Shown here: positions 1 through 8,733 of the stretch, piece by piece | Numbering within the stretch: position 1 is the stretch's first letter | How the letters are laid out: the number at the start of each line of letters is the position of its first letter | Assembly (NCBI GenBank): GCA_029933565.1 | Contig: JAOZNY010000002.1 | Span: forward strand, 1 to 41,969 | Length of the DNA stretch: 41,969 nucleotides | Direction of reading: 5' to 3' | From: Bacteroidales bacterium | Lineage (GTDB): Bacteria; Bacteroidota; Bacteroidia; Bacteroidales; F082 | Notes under the pieces: model-generated | Told to the model about the DNA's origin: nothing | Databases searched by the model: none | The model's input: only the letters and a program-made list of their open reading frames with translations | Position numbers and translations under genes: made by a program

Positions 1-782
1 ATCCTACCTGGGTTCCTTTCTTGCGTGAACTTTGGTCCAGTGCCGAGCAACAGCAGAATTATTTAATGGGAGTACCCGAAGGTGCCGATCTTATGATCAC
101 ACCAATATCAGCCCCTGAAAATCATTTTTTTAGAATTAATGGTAAATCAGAGATCCTTGCCGATGGGACTTTAAAAGGTGAATTTTTACTTACCGCTGAA
201 GGACAATCCGATGCATCGATTAGAAGGATGTTTACCAGCAATTACAAAACAGAATGGAAAAAATCTGTTGAAAGAGAATTATTAAAAGTTTCGCCACAGG
301 CAGAAATTATTGAAATGGACTTTGGTAAACCTTATGAGTATCAGGCTGATTACATTCACATAACTGTTAAATATATTATTCCTGACTACGCCATAGTAAC
401 AGAGGAAGAAATCATTTTTACTCCTTTTGTTGCTGCTAATCTTTTTAAAAGAGGAATGTCGCATATGTATGCAAACACAGACTACAACGACAGGAAATAC
501 AGTTTTAGGGATAGATGTTCGAGATTGGTTGAACTTAACGAAACAATAAAACTTCCAAAAAAGGGGAAATTAATTGCATATGATTATGATAAAAGTGTGG
601 GCGATGATATTTCCTCCTTTGAGGGAAATATTGAACTTAATGGAAAGTCGTTGGTGATTGCTGAGAAGGTAAGACTTGCTAAACGAATTTACGAAGCAGA
701 AGACTGGGAAGCCTACAAAAAAGCAGTCAGCAATCAGAAGAAATTTGCAGAAACACCAATTATTATTGATCTTAAAAACTAA
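1..782 (+). CDS. DUF3857/transglutaminase-like protein, C-terminal part (5' end outside window)
   Basis: The reading frame is open from base 3 and no start codon is needed, so this is the 3' part of a gene that begins upstream. The visible 260 residues open with a WVPFLRELW-type segment, typical of the end of the transglutaminase-like core in Bacteroidota DUF3857 proteins. A beta-rich C-terminal domain (DUF3858-like) follows. The catalytic Cys would lie upstream and cannot be assessed. The stop is 20 bases before the next gene, which is a paralogue with the same architecture, so the two are probably one operon. Family members are exported or periplasmic proteins of unclear substrate, often near glycan- or peptide-use genes. 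Family assignment is fairly sure; function is unknown. Confidence 0.75.
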   Translation, partial: PTWVPFLRELWSSAEQQQNYLMGVPEGADLMITPISAPENHFFRINGKSEILADGTLKGEFLLTAEGQSDASIRRMFTSNYKTEWKKSVERELLKVSPQAEIIEMDFGKPYEYQADYIHITVKYIIPDYAIVTEEEIIFTPFVAANLFKRGMSHMYANTDYNDRKYSFRDRCSRLVELNETIKLPKKGKLIAYDYDKSVGDDISSFEGNIELNGKSLVIAEKVRLAKRIYEAEDWEAYKKAVSNQKKFAETPIIIDLKN

Positions 783-802
783 GCAATCAAAAAATTTAAA
801 AG

Positions 803-2629
803 ATGAAGAAATTAATTTTAGCAATATTTTGCATCTCAATAATAAACATCTCTTTTTCACAGAATGAAAAGGCCGATGCCGAGTATTTAAAAATACTTAA
901 AGAATACACTCTTAAGCCAGATGGAAGCATCGACTTTCATTATTCCAAAGAAGTAAAACTTCTGAGTCATTACTCCTTTCACAGACTTTATGGCGAAACA
1001 TTTATTGTTTACAATACTGATTTCCAGACCTTAAAAATTAATTCGGCCTACACAATCATGGCTGATGGAAAGAAGATAGTTACTCCTGACAATGCTTTTA
1101 ATAAGGTTCTGCCAAGGTTTTCAACTGATGCTCCAAGTTACAATAATATCATGGAAATGGTTGTAACGCATACAGGGCTGGAAGTTGGCACAACTATTTA
1201 TCTGGATTACACTATCACTACCAAAGCAGGATATTATCCTGAACTTATGGATAATTTTGTTTTGTACGAGACTTCTCCAGTTAAGGAACTCACTGTAAAA
1301 GTGAATGTACCAGAGAATAAATCTTTAAATTTTGAATTATTGAATATTGAAGGAGAGCACTTAGTTTTAACTGAAAAAGATAAGGTTGTTTATTCCTGGA
1401 AATTTTATTCGCTTCCGGCAAACTCAAAGGATTATTATCAGGAGAAGGATCATTTAAGTTCTCCTAGATTAATTTTTAGCACGGCCAAAGATTTGAAAAA
1501 GGCCTATGACTTTTTTGTTAATCAGCCGGCTTTTGAATTTACTACCAATGAAGAAATGGATAAAGTTGTTGCTGATGTTATGGCAAACAATACCGATCAG
1601 TTAGCAGTTGCTTTAGAGTTGCAGAAGTTAGTTTCTAGCGATTTGAAAACCTTAAATGTACCTTTGAAATACACTGGCTTTAAATGCCGAACTGCCATTG
1701 AAACCTGGAATTCCAATAAGGGAACTCATCTGGAAAAGGCAATACTCTTAAATACTCTATTGACTAAAGCAAACATTAAAACTGATGTTGTTGCAGTAAT
1801 TCCAAATGCCTATTACAATAAGGAAATTGGAAATATTTTAGGATTTAATAAGTTCCTCGTAAGGATGAATTTAGATGATTATGGCGAAGTCTATTTATCT
1901 GCAATTCATACAGATAAGCAGAATTTGATTTTCAGTATTGCTGACAAAACAGTTTTGTTGCTTGACAAAAATATTGAAAGTTTAAAGAAGTTTTCTGTTG
2001 AACCAAAAATGGCTAAAATATTTGCAATGGGTGAATTTGAATTTTATAATTCAGATAGTTTAAACGCTAAATTGCAGTTGGTTTTGGAGGCTAATGCCAA
2101 TCCATATTTTACGATTTATGATGACGATTCAAAAGTCAAGTCTGTGGTTAAGGGAGGCATATCTTCAAAGGATATCACTACCGTCAAAATTGATCAACTA
2201 ACCCAGAAAGTAAGTAGTTCTCATTTAGCAATAAGTAAAACTGAACCATTTAAAAATTTTAATACTTATTTGAGTTTTGAGATTCCTTACGTAAGTGGTG
2301 GAGTAAATGGCTGGCATATTAATCTCCTGACTTCTGAACGCTCAGCGGTGCTTGAAATTCCAGAGACAATTCATGAAAGATATGATTACACTTTGACTTT
2401 TCCTGATGATTTAAAACTAGTTACGACAGCAAAAAATATTGAGGTTAAAAATGATGCCGGATACGCACTAATTAGTTTTGAAAAATTGGAAAATGGAATT
2501 AAAATCACCAAGGAGATAAAGTTTGAGAAGAAGACAATTGATTTATCTAATTATGATGATTTCAAGGAAATTATGAATGTGTGGAATAATGATAATTACA
2601 ATAAGATAATTTTCAAGAAAAATTTATAA
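803..2629 (+). CDS. Exported DUF3857/transglutaminase-like protein, predicted pseudoenzyme
   Basis: A 608-residue protein with a clear signal peptide (hydrophobic run ending ISFSQ at residues 16-20). An N-terminal DUF3857 domain (about 30-230), a transglutaminase-like core (about 260-400) and a beta-rich C-terminal domain follow. In active relatives the core carries G-D/T-C-x-(D/E)-K-A, FNH and a later Asp. Here the equivalents are GTHLEKA (His309 for Cys), FNK (Lys350 for His) and Ser366 where Asp is expected, so all three triad positions appear changed. I infer a non-catalytic binding or scaffold role. It follows its partial paralogue by 20 bases, consistent with tandem duplication and co-transcription. 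A short hairpin with a T-rich tail follows the stop. The family is confident; the alignment of triad positions is from memory. Confidence 0.85.
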   Translation: MKKLILAIFCISIINISFSQNEKADAEYLKILKEYTLKPDGSIDFHYSKEVKLLSHYSFHRLYGETFIVYNTDFQTLKINSAYTIMADGKKIVTPDNAFNKVLPRFSTDAPSYNNIMEMVVTHTGLEVGTTIYLDYTITTKAGYYPELMDNFVLYETSPVKELTVKVNVPENKSLNFELLNIEGEHLVLTEKDKVVYSWKFYSLPANSKDYYQEKDHLSSPRLIFSTAKDLKKAYDFFVNQPAFEFTTNEEMDKVVADVMANNTDQLAVALELQKLVSSDLKTLNVPLKYTGFKCRTAIETWNSNKGTHLEKAILLNTLLTKANIKTDVVAVIPNAYYNKEIGNILGFNKFLVRMNLDDYGEVYLSAIHTDKQNLIFSIADKTVLLLDKNIESLKKFSVEPKMAKIFAMGEFEFYNSDSLNAKLQLVLEANANPYFTIYDDDSKVKSVVKGGISSKDITTVKIDQLTQKVSSSHLAISKTEPFKNFNTYLSFEIPYVSGGVNGWHINLLTSERSAVLEIPETIHERYDYTLTFPDDLKLVTTAKNIEVKNDAGYALISFEKLENGIKITKEIKFEKKTIDLSNYDDFKEIMNVWNNDNYNKIIFKKNL

Positions 2630-2650
2630 GGCTAAATATAGCCTATTATT
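2629..2650 (+). terminator. Short hairpin terminator between converging genes
   Basis: AGGCTA (2629-2634) pairs with TAGCCT (2639-2644) around an AATA loop and is followed by ATTATTTTT. It overlaps the stop codon of the upstream plus-strand gene and lies just before the end of the converging acyltransferase gene, so it could serve both strands. The stem is only six base pairs, hence modest confidence. Confidence 0.5.
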
Positions 2651-2651
2651 T

Positions 2652-3203
2652 TTAATGAAGTGCAATAGTAGTAGACCTTTCGGGATGCTTGCCTCTTAGT
2701 CCTTTATAGAAGTTTGTTATTTCTGCCATGTCTTTTTCCATATTACCCGTTGGATAGAACATTTTAGCAACTCCTCCTTTTTTGTCTGTATAATCCATCC
2801 ACCCAAGTGCAATTGGGACATTTGCAATACGAGCAATATGGTAGAATCCTTTTTTCCATTCTTTTACACGGGTTCGTGTGCCTTCAGGGGTAATTACAAG
2901 AATTAATTCATCGTGTTCATCAAACATCTTCGCAATCGATTCAGTCATTCTCATATTTTTTTTCCGGTTAACCGGAATACCACCTATTTTTCTAAGTATA
3001 ACTCCCAATGGAAAAAAGAAAGCCTCTTTTTTTATTAAAATTTTAATGTCGTGATCCAAGTGCCAAAATGCCAACCTGCCAATTACAGTATCCCAGGTAC
3101 TTGTGTGTGGAGCGACAATAAGTACTGCTTTTTTTATATCGTCTGGTATGCGGCCTTTAATATCCCAACCCATCTTTTTTAGAATCCAGCTTGATTTTTT
3201 CAT
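2652..3203 (-). CDS. PlsC-like lysophospholipid acyltransferase
   Basis: A 183-residue protein of the glycerophospholipid acyltransferase (PlsC/LPLAT) family, which moves an acyl chain onto a lysophospholipid or related acceptor at the inner membrane. Visible motifs are the catalytic H-x4-D (HTSTWD, about residues 33-38) and the phosphate-binding PEGTR block (about 104-108). It is shorter than full PlsC enzymes (about 240 residues) and lacks an obvious N-terminal membrane anchor, as in the small Bacteroidota 1-acyl-glycerol-3-phosphate acyltransferase-like subgroup. The start is the only ATG close to the promoter: a perfect -7 box TATTTTTG sits five C residues upstream, so the transcript would have almost no leader. 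The acceptor substrate cannot be told from sequence. Confidence 0.88.
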   Translation of the reverse strand: MKKSSWILKKMGWDIKGRIPDDIKKAVLIVAPHTSTWDTVIGRLAFWHLDHDIKILIKKEAFFFPLGVILRKIGGIPVNRKKNMRMTESIAKMFDEHDELILVITPEGTRTRVKEWKKGFYHIARIANVPIALGWMDYTDKKGGVAKMFYPTGNMEKDMAEITNFYKGLRGKHPERSTTIALH

Positions 3204-3208
3204 GGGGG

Positions 3209-3216
3209 CAAAAATA
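3209..3216 (-). promoter_or_regulatory. -7 box TATTTTTG for the acyltransferase gene
   Basis: On the minus strand TATTTTTG matches the Bacteroidota TAnnTTTG consensus exactly. It is separated from the ATG by CCCCC only, which predicts a leaderless or near-leaderless mRNA. Confidence 0.6.
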
Positions 3217-3273
3217 ATTTAATTAGGGAAATATGACAAACCCATGAGTTTCTCCGTGGTTTTAATCTGGAGA

Positions 3274-3296
3274 TAGGGAATAGGGGGAATAGGGAA
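3274..3296. repeat. TAGGGAA short tandem repeat
   Basis: TAGGGAA, TAGGGGGAA and TAGGGAA lie in direct succession in the 128-base gap between the acyltransferase and M16 genes. It is a small, imperfect relative of the heptamer arrays elsewhere in the window. Confidence 0.55.
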
Positions 3297-3331
3297 TGCT
3301 GCCCCTATGCCCTTATTTCCTTATATCCATT

Positions 3332-6142
3332 TTATTCTTCCGGTCTCAGCACTACTTTTAAATAATGGTCTTTTGTAAAGTACTTAATGGCTGCCTTTTG
3401 AAGGTCTTCTTTTGAGATGGCATTAACCAATTCCGTTAATTTGTCCGCCGATTGCAATTCAGTGTTTAACCATTGACTATCTTTTAATTTGTTGAGCCAA
3501 TATTTGTTCTCTTCCTGATTGCTCTCCAAATCCCTTAAATATGTTTCAACAGCCTTCTCAAGGTTGGTGTCTCCCGGCCCATTTTCAATTAGGAAATCCA
3601 TTTCAGTGAAAACGGTATTTACAAGTGTGTCAACATTGTCGGGCGAGCATCCCCATAAAACATAAATATTATAGTCAGGTTTTGGATAGAGACTTGTATT
3701 TTGTTGTACTTGTACCCCATAAACACCACCCTGATCTTCGCGCATGTTTTCGCGTAAGCGGATGCTTAGTATTTTTACCAGCATTTGAATTTCTAGGCGA
3801 TTTTTAATGTTGTATTCAAAATCGTTGTTCATCATAAATCCAACCATGCTTTTTGGCTCGGTTCCTTTGTTAATAGTTTTATCAGTAATCCCTTCAGGGA
3901 ATGTAATATTACGGTCAACCCATTTTGTTGGTTCACCTTCAACAGGGAGGCTTCCCAAATACTTTTCAATCAATGGTTTTATCTCTTCTGTTTCAAAACT
4001 TCCAACAATAAAAAATTTGAAATTGGTTGCATTTCCAAAAGCATTTGAATAGAAGTTATATGATTTGTCAAGATCTATTCCGTTGATTTGCTCTTCTGTT
4101 GGCAGTACAACTATCCTTGGGCTATTCGAAACCGCCGACTCCCTGAATTCCTTAATGAAAACCATTTGTGGGTTCGACATCATAAATTTGAACTGGGTAT
4201 TCATTTGTGATTTGAAAGTCATAAATGCAGTGGTATCTTTTCTGGCTGCCGTGAAGTTCAGGTAAGTAAGTTGGAACATAGTTTCAAGGTCTTTTTTTAC
4301 AGTGTTTGCATTAATGCCTTGAGTTAACTCCCCAAAATATGGTGCAACGCTAACATTTTTACCTGTCATAAATTTCTGTAAGGCTACCTGATTAAAGTCG
4401 CCCAAACCACTCATACCCATAATTTGTGAGGTAAAAAATGCTGAAATAAAATCTTCATCTTCAACAACCGAAGTACCTCCGGGGGCAATGGCTGTCATCA
4501 ATATTTCATCATTTTTGAAATTGGTTTGCTTCAGTGTAACTTCAACGCCATTGCTCAGTTTCATGTGTGTAAAACCAAATTCTTCATTTTCTGTTGTTTC
4601 AATTACCAGTCCTCCCACAAGGTCTTCAGCAATTAGTTTGTTAGCAATTTCTTCTTCTTCGTAAGCAGTAAGGTCTATTGCTTTTGCAGCCGCAATTACT
4701 TCAATTATTTCTTTTTCTGTTGGAATATTTACTCCTTCTTTTTCAGGACCTGTAAGAAGTACGATCATATTATTGTCAGTAATGAGTTTTTCAGCAAGTG
4801 TATTTATTTCTTCAACAGTAATTTCAGGAATTAACGATCTTGAAAGTGTCACTTCGTATTCAATACCGGGGAAGGCTTCATTTTCAAGGAAATTGTTCAA
4901 ATATTCCTGAACAAATATCTTTGATTCGGTTTTGTCTTTTTCCTGAATTGCTTTCTCCAACTGACTTAACATTTGAGCCTTTTGCCTTTTAAGTTCTTCA
5001 GAAGTAAAACCAAACTGCTTTACCCTTTCATTCTCTTCTATCAAAAGAGTAACAGCTTCATTGGTCATATTTTCCTTTGGCAGTGCGAATAACGAATAAG
5101 TGTCGATGGATCTACCTATAAAACTACCAAAACTAACTCCACTGTACATTATTGGTGCTTCCGGTTTTTGTGTTATCTCAAACAATCTTGCATTCAGCAT
5201 TTCCACATATAAATTTATTAGCAGATTATTTCTGTAGTCGGCATTGGTTAGTGTTTCCTTTTTTTCGTGCTTAAAAAGTAACATTGCCATATTCATAGTT
5301 GCCTCAGGATCGGTAACAATGGCAACTAGTGGTTTCTCGTTGTCAGGTATTTTAAATTTAATACGTTCCCTTGGTTTCTTAGGGCCTTTTATTTTGTTAA
5401 AATGTTTTTTAATCTGTTCTTCCGCATAAGCGGGATCGATGTCGCCAACAACAATAACAGCCATTAAATCAGGCCTGTACCAATCGTTATAGAAGCGTTT
5501 TACAACATCGTAATGGGCTGTGTCGATAATATCCATTTTGCCAATTGGCAGTCTGTTTGCATATTGCGAACCATCAAAAAGTATAGGAATATAGGTTTTC
5601 ATCATCCTCTCCTGAGCCCCCAAACCCATTCGCCACTCTTCTTTTACCACACCTCTTTCCTTATCAATTTCCTCATTCTCGAAACTAACTTTATAAGCCC
5701 AGTTTTCGAGTACCATGAATCCCGAATCAATTAGTCCCTGCCTATCACTTGGCATTTGAAACATATAAACGGTTTCGTCGAAACTTGTATAAGCATTAAG
5801 GTCGGCACCAAAGTCAACACCGGTTTTTTCCAAATAACTTACAAGTTCATTTTTGTCAAAGTCTTCGCTGCCGTTAAAACACATATGCTCAATAAAATGT
5901 GCAAGGCCTTGCTGGTCTTCATCCTCTAAAATTGAGCCTGCATTTAAGGCAAGACGGAACTCAACACGCTTTTCAGGTTTTGCATTTTGACGTATATAAT
6001 ATTTAATACCGTTTTTTAGTTTTCCTGTAATTACAAAAGGATCTTGAGGTAATTTGTCAGTAGGTTTAAAGTCTTGAGAAAAACTAATTAAACTGCTGAA
6101 AATAAATGTTAAAACAAGAAAAAGTATAGTCTTTGTTTTCAT
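3332..6142 (-). CDS. Exported M16 family zinc metallopeptidase (pitrilysin/insulinase-like)
   Basis: A 936-residue protein with a signal peptide (hydrophobic stretch to about residue 20, ending SFSQ). It contains two pitrilysin-type halves. The first half has the inverted zinc motif HxxEH (His82, Glu85, His86) and the distal Glu ligand in the ERGVVKEE segment (Glu162), 76 residues after His86, the usual spacing. The second half lacks the motif, as is normal for the non-catalytic half of M16 proteins. Such enzymes degrade peptides of moderate length in the periplasm. It is the first of three exported peptidases encoded one after another on this strand; gaps of 423 and 198 bases between them suggest separate transcripts rather than one tight operon. 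A near-consensus -7 box lies at 6189-6196. Confidence 0.95.
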   Translation of the reverse strand: MKTKTILFLVLTFIFSSLISFSQDFKPTDKLPQDPFVITGKLKNGIKYYIRQNAKPEKRVEFRLALNAGSILEDEDQQGLAHFIEHMCFNGSEDFDKNELVSYLEKTGVDFGADLNAYTSFDETVYMFQMPSDRQGLIDSGFMVLENWAYKVSFENEEIDKERGVVKEEWRMGLGAQERMMKTYIPILFDGSQYANRLPIGKMDIIDTAHYDVVKRFYNDWYRPDLMAVIVVGDIDPAYAEEQIKKHFNKIKGPKKPRERIKFKIPDNEKPLVAIVTDPEATMNMAMLLFKHEKKETLTNADYRNNLLINLYVEMLNARLFEITQKPEAPIMYSGVSFGSFIGRSIDTYSLFALPKENMTNEAVTLLIEENERVKQFGFTSEELKRQKAQMLSQLEKAIQEKDKTESKIFVQEYLNNFLENEAFPGIEYEVTLSRSLIPEITVEEINTLAEKLITDNNMIVLLTGPEKEGVNIPTEKEIIEVIAAAKAIDLTAYEEEEIANKLIAEDLVGGLVIETTENEEFGFTHMKLSNGVEVTLKQTNFKNDEILMTAIAPGGTSVVEDEDFISAFFTSQIMGMSGLGDFNQVALQKFMTGKNVSVAPYFGELTQGINANTVKKDLETMFQLTYLNFTAARKDTTAFMTFKSQMNTQFKFMMSNPQMVFIKEFRESAVSNSPRIVVLPTEEQINGIDLDKSYNFYSNAFGNATNFKFFIVGSFETEEIKPLIEKYLGSLPVEGEPTKWVDRNITFPEGITDKTINKGTEPKSMVGFMMNNDFEYNIKNRLEIQMLVKILSIRLRENMREDQGGVYGVQVQQNTSLYPKPDYNIYVLWGCSPDNVDTLVNTVFTEMDFLIENGPGDTNLEKAVETYLRDLESNQEENKYWLNKLKDSQWLNTELQSADKLTELVNAISKEDLQKAAIKYFTKDHYLKVVLRPEE

Positions 6143-6188
6143 GGTAAATTTTTTAAATATGATTTGAATGCTAATTTTATTAAAAAGG

Positions 6189-6196
6189 TAAAGATA
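6189..6196 (-). promoter_or_regulatory. -7 box TATCTTTA for the M16 peptidase gene
   Basis: TATCTTTA matches seven of eight consensus positions (TAnnTTTG) about 47 bases before the ATG. Its -33 region falls inside the gene remnant at 6208-6360, so the promoter probably uses former coding sequence. Confidence 0.4.
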
Positions 6197-6207
6197 TTAA
6201 AAATGCA

Positions 6208-6360
6208 TTAGTTCAGATCAAGTTTGTAGGCCTCCAATAACCATGTTTTTAGTTGTTTGTCCAGTTCATCAAAATGCTCGAGCCTAACAAAATTTGGATA
6301 CTTTGTTTTTGGAGACTTGAACTCAAAAACTAGTGCGAGATACTGAGGCGAAACCCGTAA
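6208..6360 (-). pseudogene. C-terminal remnant of an unidentified gene
   Basis: Reading the minus strand from 6360 gives a 50-codon open stretch ending in TAA at 6208-6210. Its composition is protein-like (KSPKTKYPNF, then FDELDKQLKTWLLEAYKLDLN-type amphipathic end), with no start codon, promoter or ribosome site. It is truncated exactly where the inverted-repeat element at 6356-6444 begins. I infer the 3' end of a former gene whose front was lost or replaced when the element inserted. I do not recognise the family. It could also be chance open sequence, since 50 codons is short. Confidence 0.4.
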
Positions 6361-6444
6361 TTGCGAGGAGGGACGATGAAGCAATCTTCTGGATATCTGC
6401 GCATTTTAAGAGATTGCCGCACTCCTTTGTCACTGGTAATGACG
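6356..6444. repeat. Palindromic intergenic element with imperfect terminal inverted repeats
   Basis: The left arm (6356-6387, starting CGTAATTGCGAGGAGGGA and ending GCAATCT) is an imperfect reverse complement of the right arm (6411-6444, starting AGATTGCC and ending TAATGACG). About 23 bases separate them. The arms resemble the widespread CGTCATTGCGAGGA...GCAATCT intergenic repeat seen in many bacterial genomes. No transposase is present. It lies in the 423-base gene-free gap 6143-6565; the rest of the gap to 6565 shows nothing else I recognise. Confidence 0.7.
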
Positions 6445-6565
6445 TGACAATTCTTAACTTAATGACATTGCCCGCGCAGCAGTAAAATTGGAAAGAAAAC
6501 AAAAATGGAGTGTTGGAAGGAATTTCCTTATTCAACACTCCATAATTTCATTACTCAATTTCTTT

Positions 6566-8614
6566 TTACCAAATATACGCCCTGTCTTCTTCAGGAATAA
6601 AAAGTGCATCATTTGGCTTAATATCGAATGCCTTCAAAAATACATCCAAATTAAATGGTGCAATGTTTACCCTTGCATCGCCAGGACTGTGCACATCTTC
6701 TTTTAGGCGGCGCATCAATTCCTCATCGCGGATACTTTGGCGCCATAGTGAAGCATAGCCTAAAAAGAAACGTTGGTCGGAAGTAAAGCCATCAACTGGC
6801 TTAGGAGTATTTCCCTTATAGGCCATTTGCAGTGCGTTATAAGAAATATTCAAACCACCAAGATCGGCAATGTTTTCGCCCATGGTAAGTTTACCATCTA
6901 CATTCAATGTGTCGAGTTCTTTGTAATTATTGTATTGTGTTTCTAACTTTGCTATTTTTTTTGTAAATCTTTCGGCATCTTCTGCAGTCCACCAGTCGTT
7001 GAGGTTTCCATCTTTATCGTATTGGCGGCCCATGTCATCAAAACCGTGGGTCATTTCGTGACCAATAACCACACCAATAGCACCGTAATTTACTGCATCG
7101 TCGGCATCTTTGTTGAAGAAAGGTGGTTGTAAAATTCCAGCAGGGAAAACAATTTCGTTATTTGTTGGATTGTAGTAGGCATTAACAGTTTGAGGTGTCA
7201 TTCCCCATTCAGTTTTATCAACTGGTTTGCCAATTTTATTGAGATTGCGCTGGAACTCAAATTCTCTGGCATTACTAACATTTTTATAATAATTTCCGTC
7301 AGTTATCTCAAGTTTTGAATAATCTATCCATTTGTCAGGATAGCCAATTTTTACAGTAATTGTTTCCAGTTTTTCGTTGGCTTTTATTTTAGTTTCATCA
7401 CTCATCCAGTCAAGTTGCTCAATTCGCTGAGCGAAAGATTTTCTGAGGTTTTCAACCAAAACAAGCATTCTTTCCTTGCTTTCAGCAGGGAAATATTTTT
7501 CAACATAAAGTTGACCAATTGCCTCTCCTAATCCACCTGAGGTTGTCGATAAAACTCTTTTCCAACGTGGTTGCATTTCTTCTCTGCCCGATAGGGTTTT
7601 TCCAAAAAAGTCAAAATTCTGCTCCACAATATCGGAACTCAAATAATTAGCAGAGTTGTCCAATAAATTCCATGTTAGATATGCTTTCCATTGTTCAACC
7701 GAATAAGTGTCCATTATGCTACTTACTCCTGCAATAAAATCGGTTTGGCCAACATTCATTTCGCCGGGGTTTTCTAAGCCAAGATTAGTAAAATAAACAT
7801 CCCAGTTAAAGTTTGGTGACAAGTCCTTTAATTGCGATAAATCCATTTTATTGTAGTTGGCAACAGGATCGCGGAGTTCGAGACGTGTTTTGGAAACTTT
7901 TGCCAGATCGGTTTCAATATTTAAAACTGTGGCAGCATTCTTAGTTGCTAATTTTTCATTTTCACCTTTAAGCAAAAACATTTTCTTAAGATGAATGGTA
8001 TAAGCATCCCTAATACCAACAATTCTTTCGTTGTCACTTAGGTAATAATCCACATCGGGCATTCCCAATCCACCCTGATAAAAGTTGCCAATTTCCATAC
8101 TGCTGTTTTTCTGGTCGGCCTGTGCGAAGAAATAAAACAAAGGATAACTTCCACTGCGGTGCATAATTGCCACTTGCTTTTGAACATCTTCCTTAGTCTT
8201 TAAACTCTCAATCTTGTCCAATCGCTCAGCAATTGCGTTGATGCCAAGTTCTTCAATTTTTACAGTGTCCATTCCACTATTATAAAAGTCGCGGATCTTC
8301 TGGTTTACACTTCCTTTTTTTGTGCCTTTTTCAGCAGATACTTCTTCAACCAGACTACGAAGCTGTTTTTGGTTGTCTTCGTAAATAACTGTAAAAGCGC
8401 CGTACTGACTGTGTTCGGGTGGGATAGGATTGTTTTTTATCCATCCGCCATTGGCGTACTCAAATAAGTTGTCGCCAGGCTTTACACCGGCATTCATGTT
8501 CTCAAGGTCAATTGCTTTTGTCATAGCTTTGTCTTCTTTTTCTTCCTGACAGTCGCAGGCGTTAAAGCCCATTGCAATAGCAATAGCCAATAATAAATAA
8601 GTTACTCTTTTCAT
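6566..8614 (-). CDS. M13 family zinc metallopeptidase (neprilysin/PepO-like) lipoprotein
   Basis: A 682-residue endopeptidase with a lipoprotein signal: hydrophobic run followed by GFNAC, placing the lipidated Cys near residue 20. The M13_N domain covers about 40-430 and the catalytic M13 domain about 490-682. The zinc motif HEMTH is at 519-523 and the third ligand lies in ENIAD (Glu580, with Asp584), both canonical. The conserved NAYYNP block for substrate backbone binding is present. The C-terminus ends in YIW, where the family usually has a short aromatic tail. It cleaves oligopeptides, probably in the periplasm or at the outer membrane. Its own promoter has a perfect -7 box TACCTTTG. Confidence 0.96.
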   Translation of the reverse strand: MKRVTYLLLAIAIAMGFNACDCQEEKEDKAMTKAIDLENMNAGVKPGDNLFEYANGGWIKNNPIPPEHSQYGAFTVIYEDNQKQLRSLVEEVSAEKGTKKGSVNQKIRDFYNSGMDTVKIEELGINAIAERLDKIESLKTKEDVQKQVAIMHRSGSYPLFYFFAQADQKNSSMEIGNFYQGGLGMPDVDYYLSDNERIVGIRDAYTIHLKKMFLLKGENEKLATKNAATVLNIETDLAKVSKTRLELRDPVANYNKMDLSQLKDLSPNFNWDVYFTNLGLENPGEMNVGQTDFIAGVSSIMDTYSVEQWKAYLTWNLLDNSANYLSSDIVEQNFDFFGKTLSGREEMQPRWKRVLSTTSGGLGEAIGQLYVEKYFPAESKERMLVLVENLRKSFAQRIEQLDWMSDETKIKANEKLETITVKIGYPDKWIDYSKLEITDGNYYKNVSNAREFEFQRNLNKIGKPVDKTEWGMTPQTVNAYYNPTNNEIVFPAGILQPPFFNKDADDAVNYGAIGVVIGHEMTHGFDDMGRQYDKDGNLNDWWTAEDAERFTKKIAKLETQYNNYKELDTLNVDGKLTMGENIADLGGLNISYNALQMAYKGNTPKPVDGFTSDQRFFLGYASLWRQSIRDEELMRRLKEDVHSPGDARVNIAPFNLDVFLKAFDIKPNDALFIPEEDRAYIW

Positions 8615-8650
8615 TTTTTTTAAGATTTAGTTGCGATTCTAATATCGGGG

Positions 8651-8658
8651 CAAAGGTA
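8651..8658 (-). promoter_or_regulatory. -7 box TACCTTTG for the M13 peptidase gene
   Basis: A perfect TAnnTTTG match on the minus strand, 36 bases before the ATG. A CTTG lies 16 bases upstream as a possible -33 element. Confidence 0.6.
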
Positions 8659-8674
8659 GGGAAATATATGGAGT

Positions 8675-8702
8675 CAAGAGACAGGAATCAGGAGACAAGA
8701 TA
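8675..8702. repeat. Four heptamers of CARGANN type
   Basis: CAAGAGA, CAGGAAT, CAGGAGA and CAAGATA follow each other without gaps (28 bases). The same four-unit arrangement occurs at 40103-40130 in another intergenic space, so it belongs to a dispersed heptamer family. Confidence 0.6.
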
Positions 8703-8733
8703 AAGGGAAAAAGAAATAAGATAAAAGGAAAAA

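Noticed and set aside
6323..6538. 71-codon minus-strand open frame
   Set aside because: It is mostly a translation of the inverted-repeat element, in a different frame from the gene remnant.
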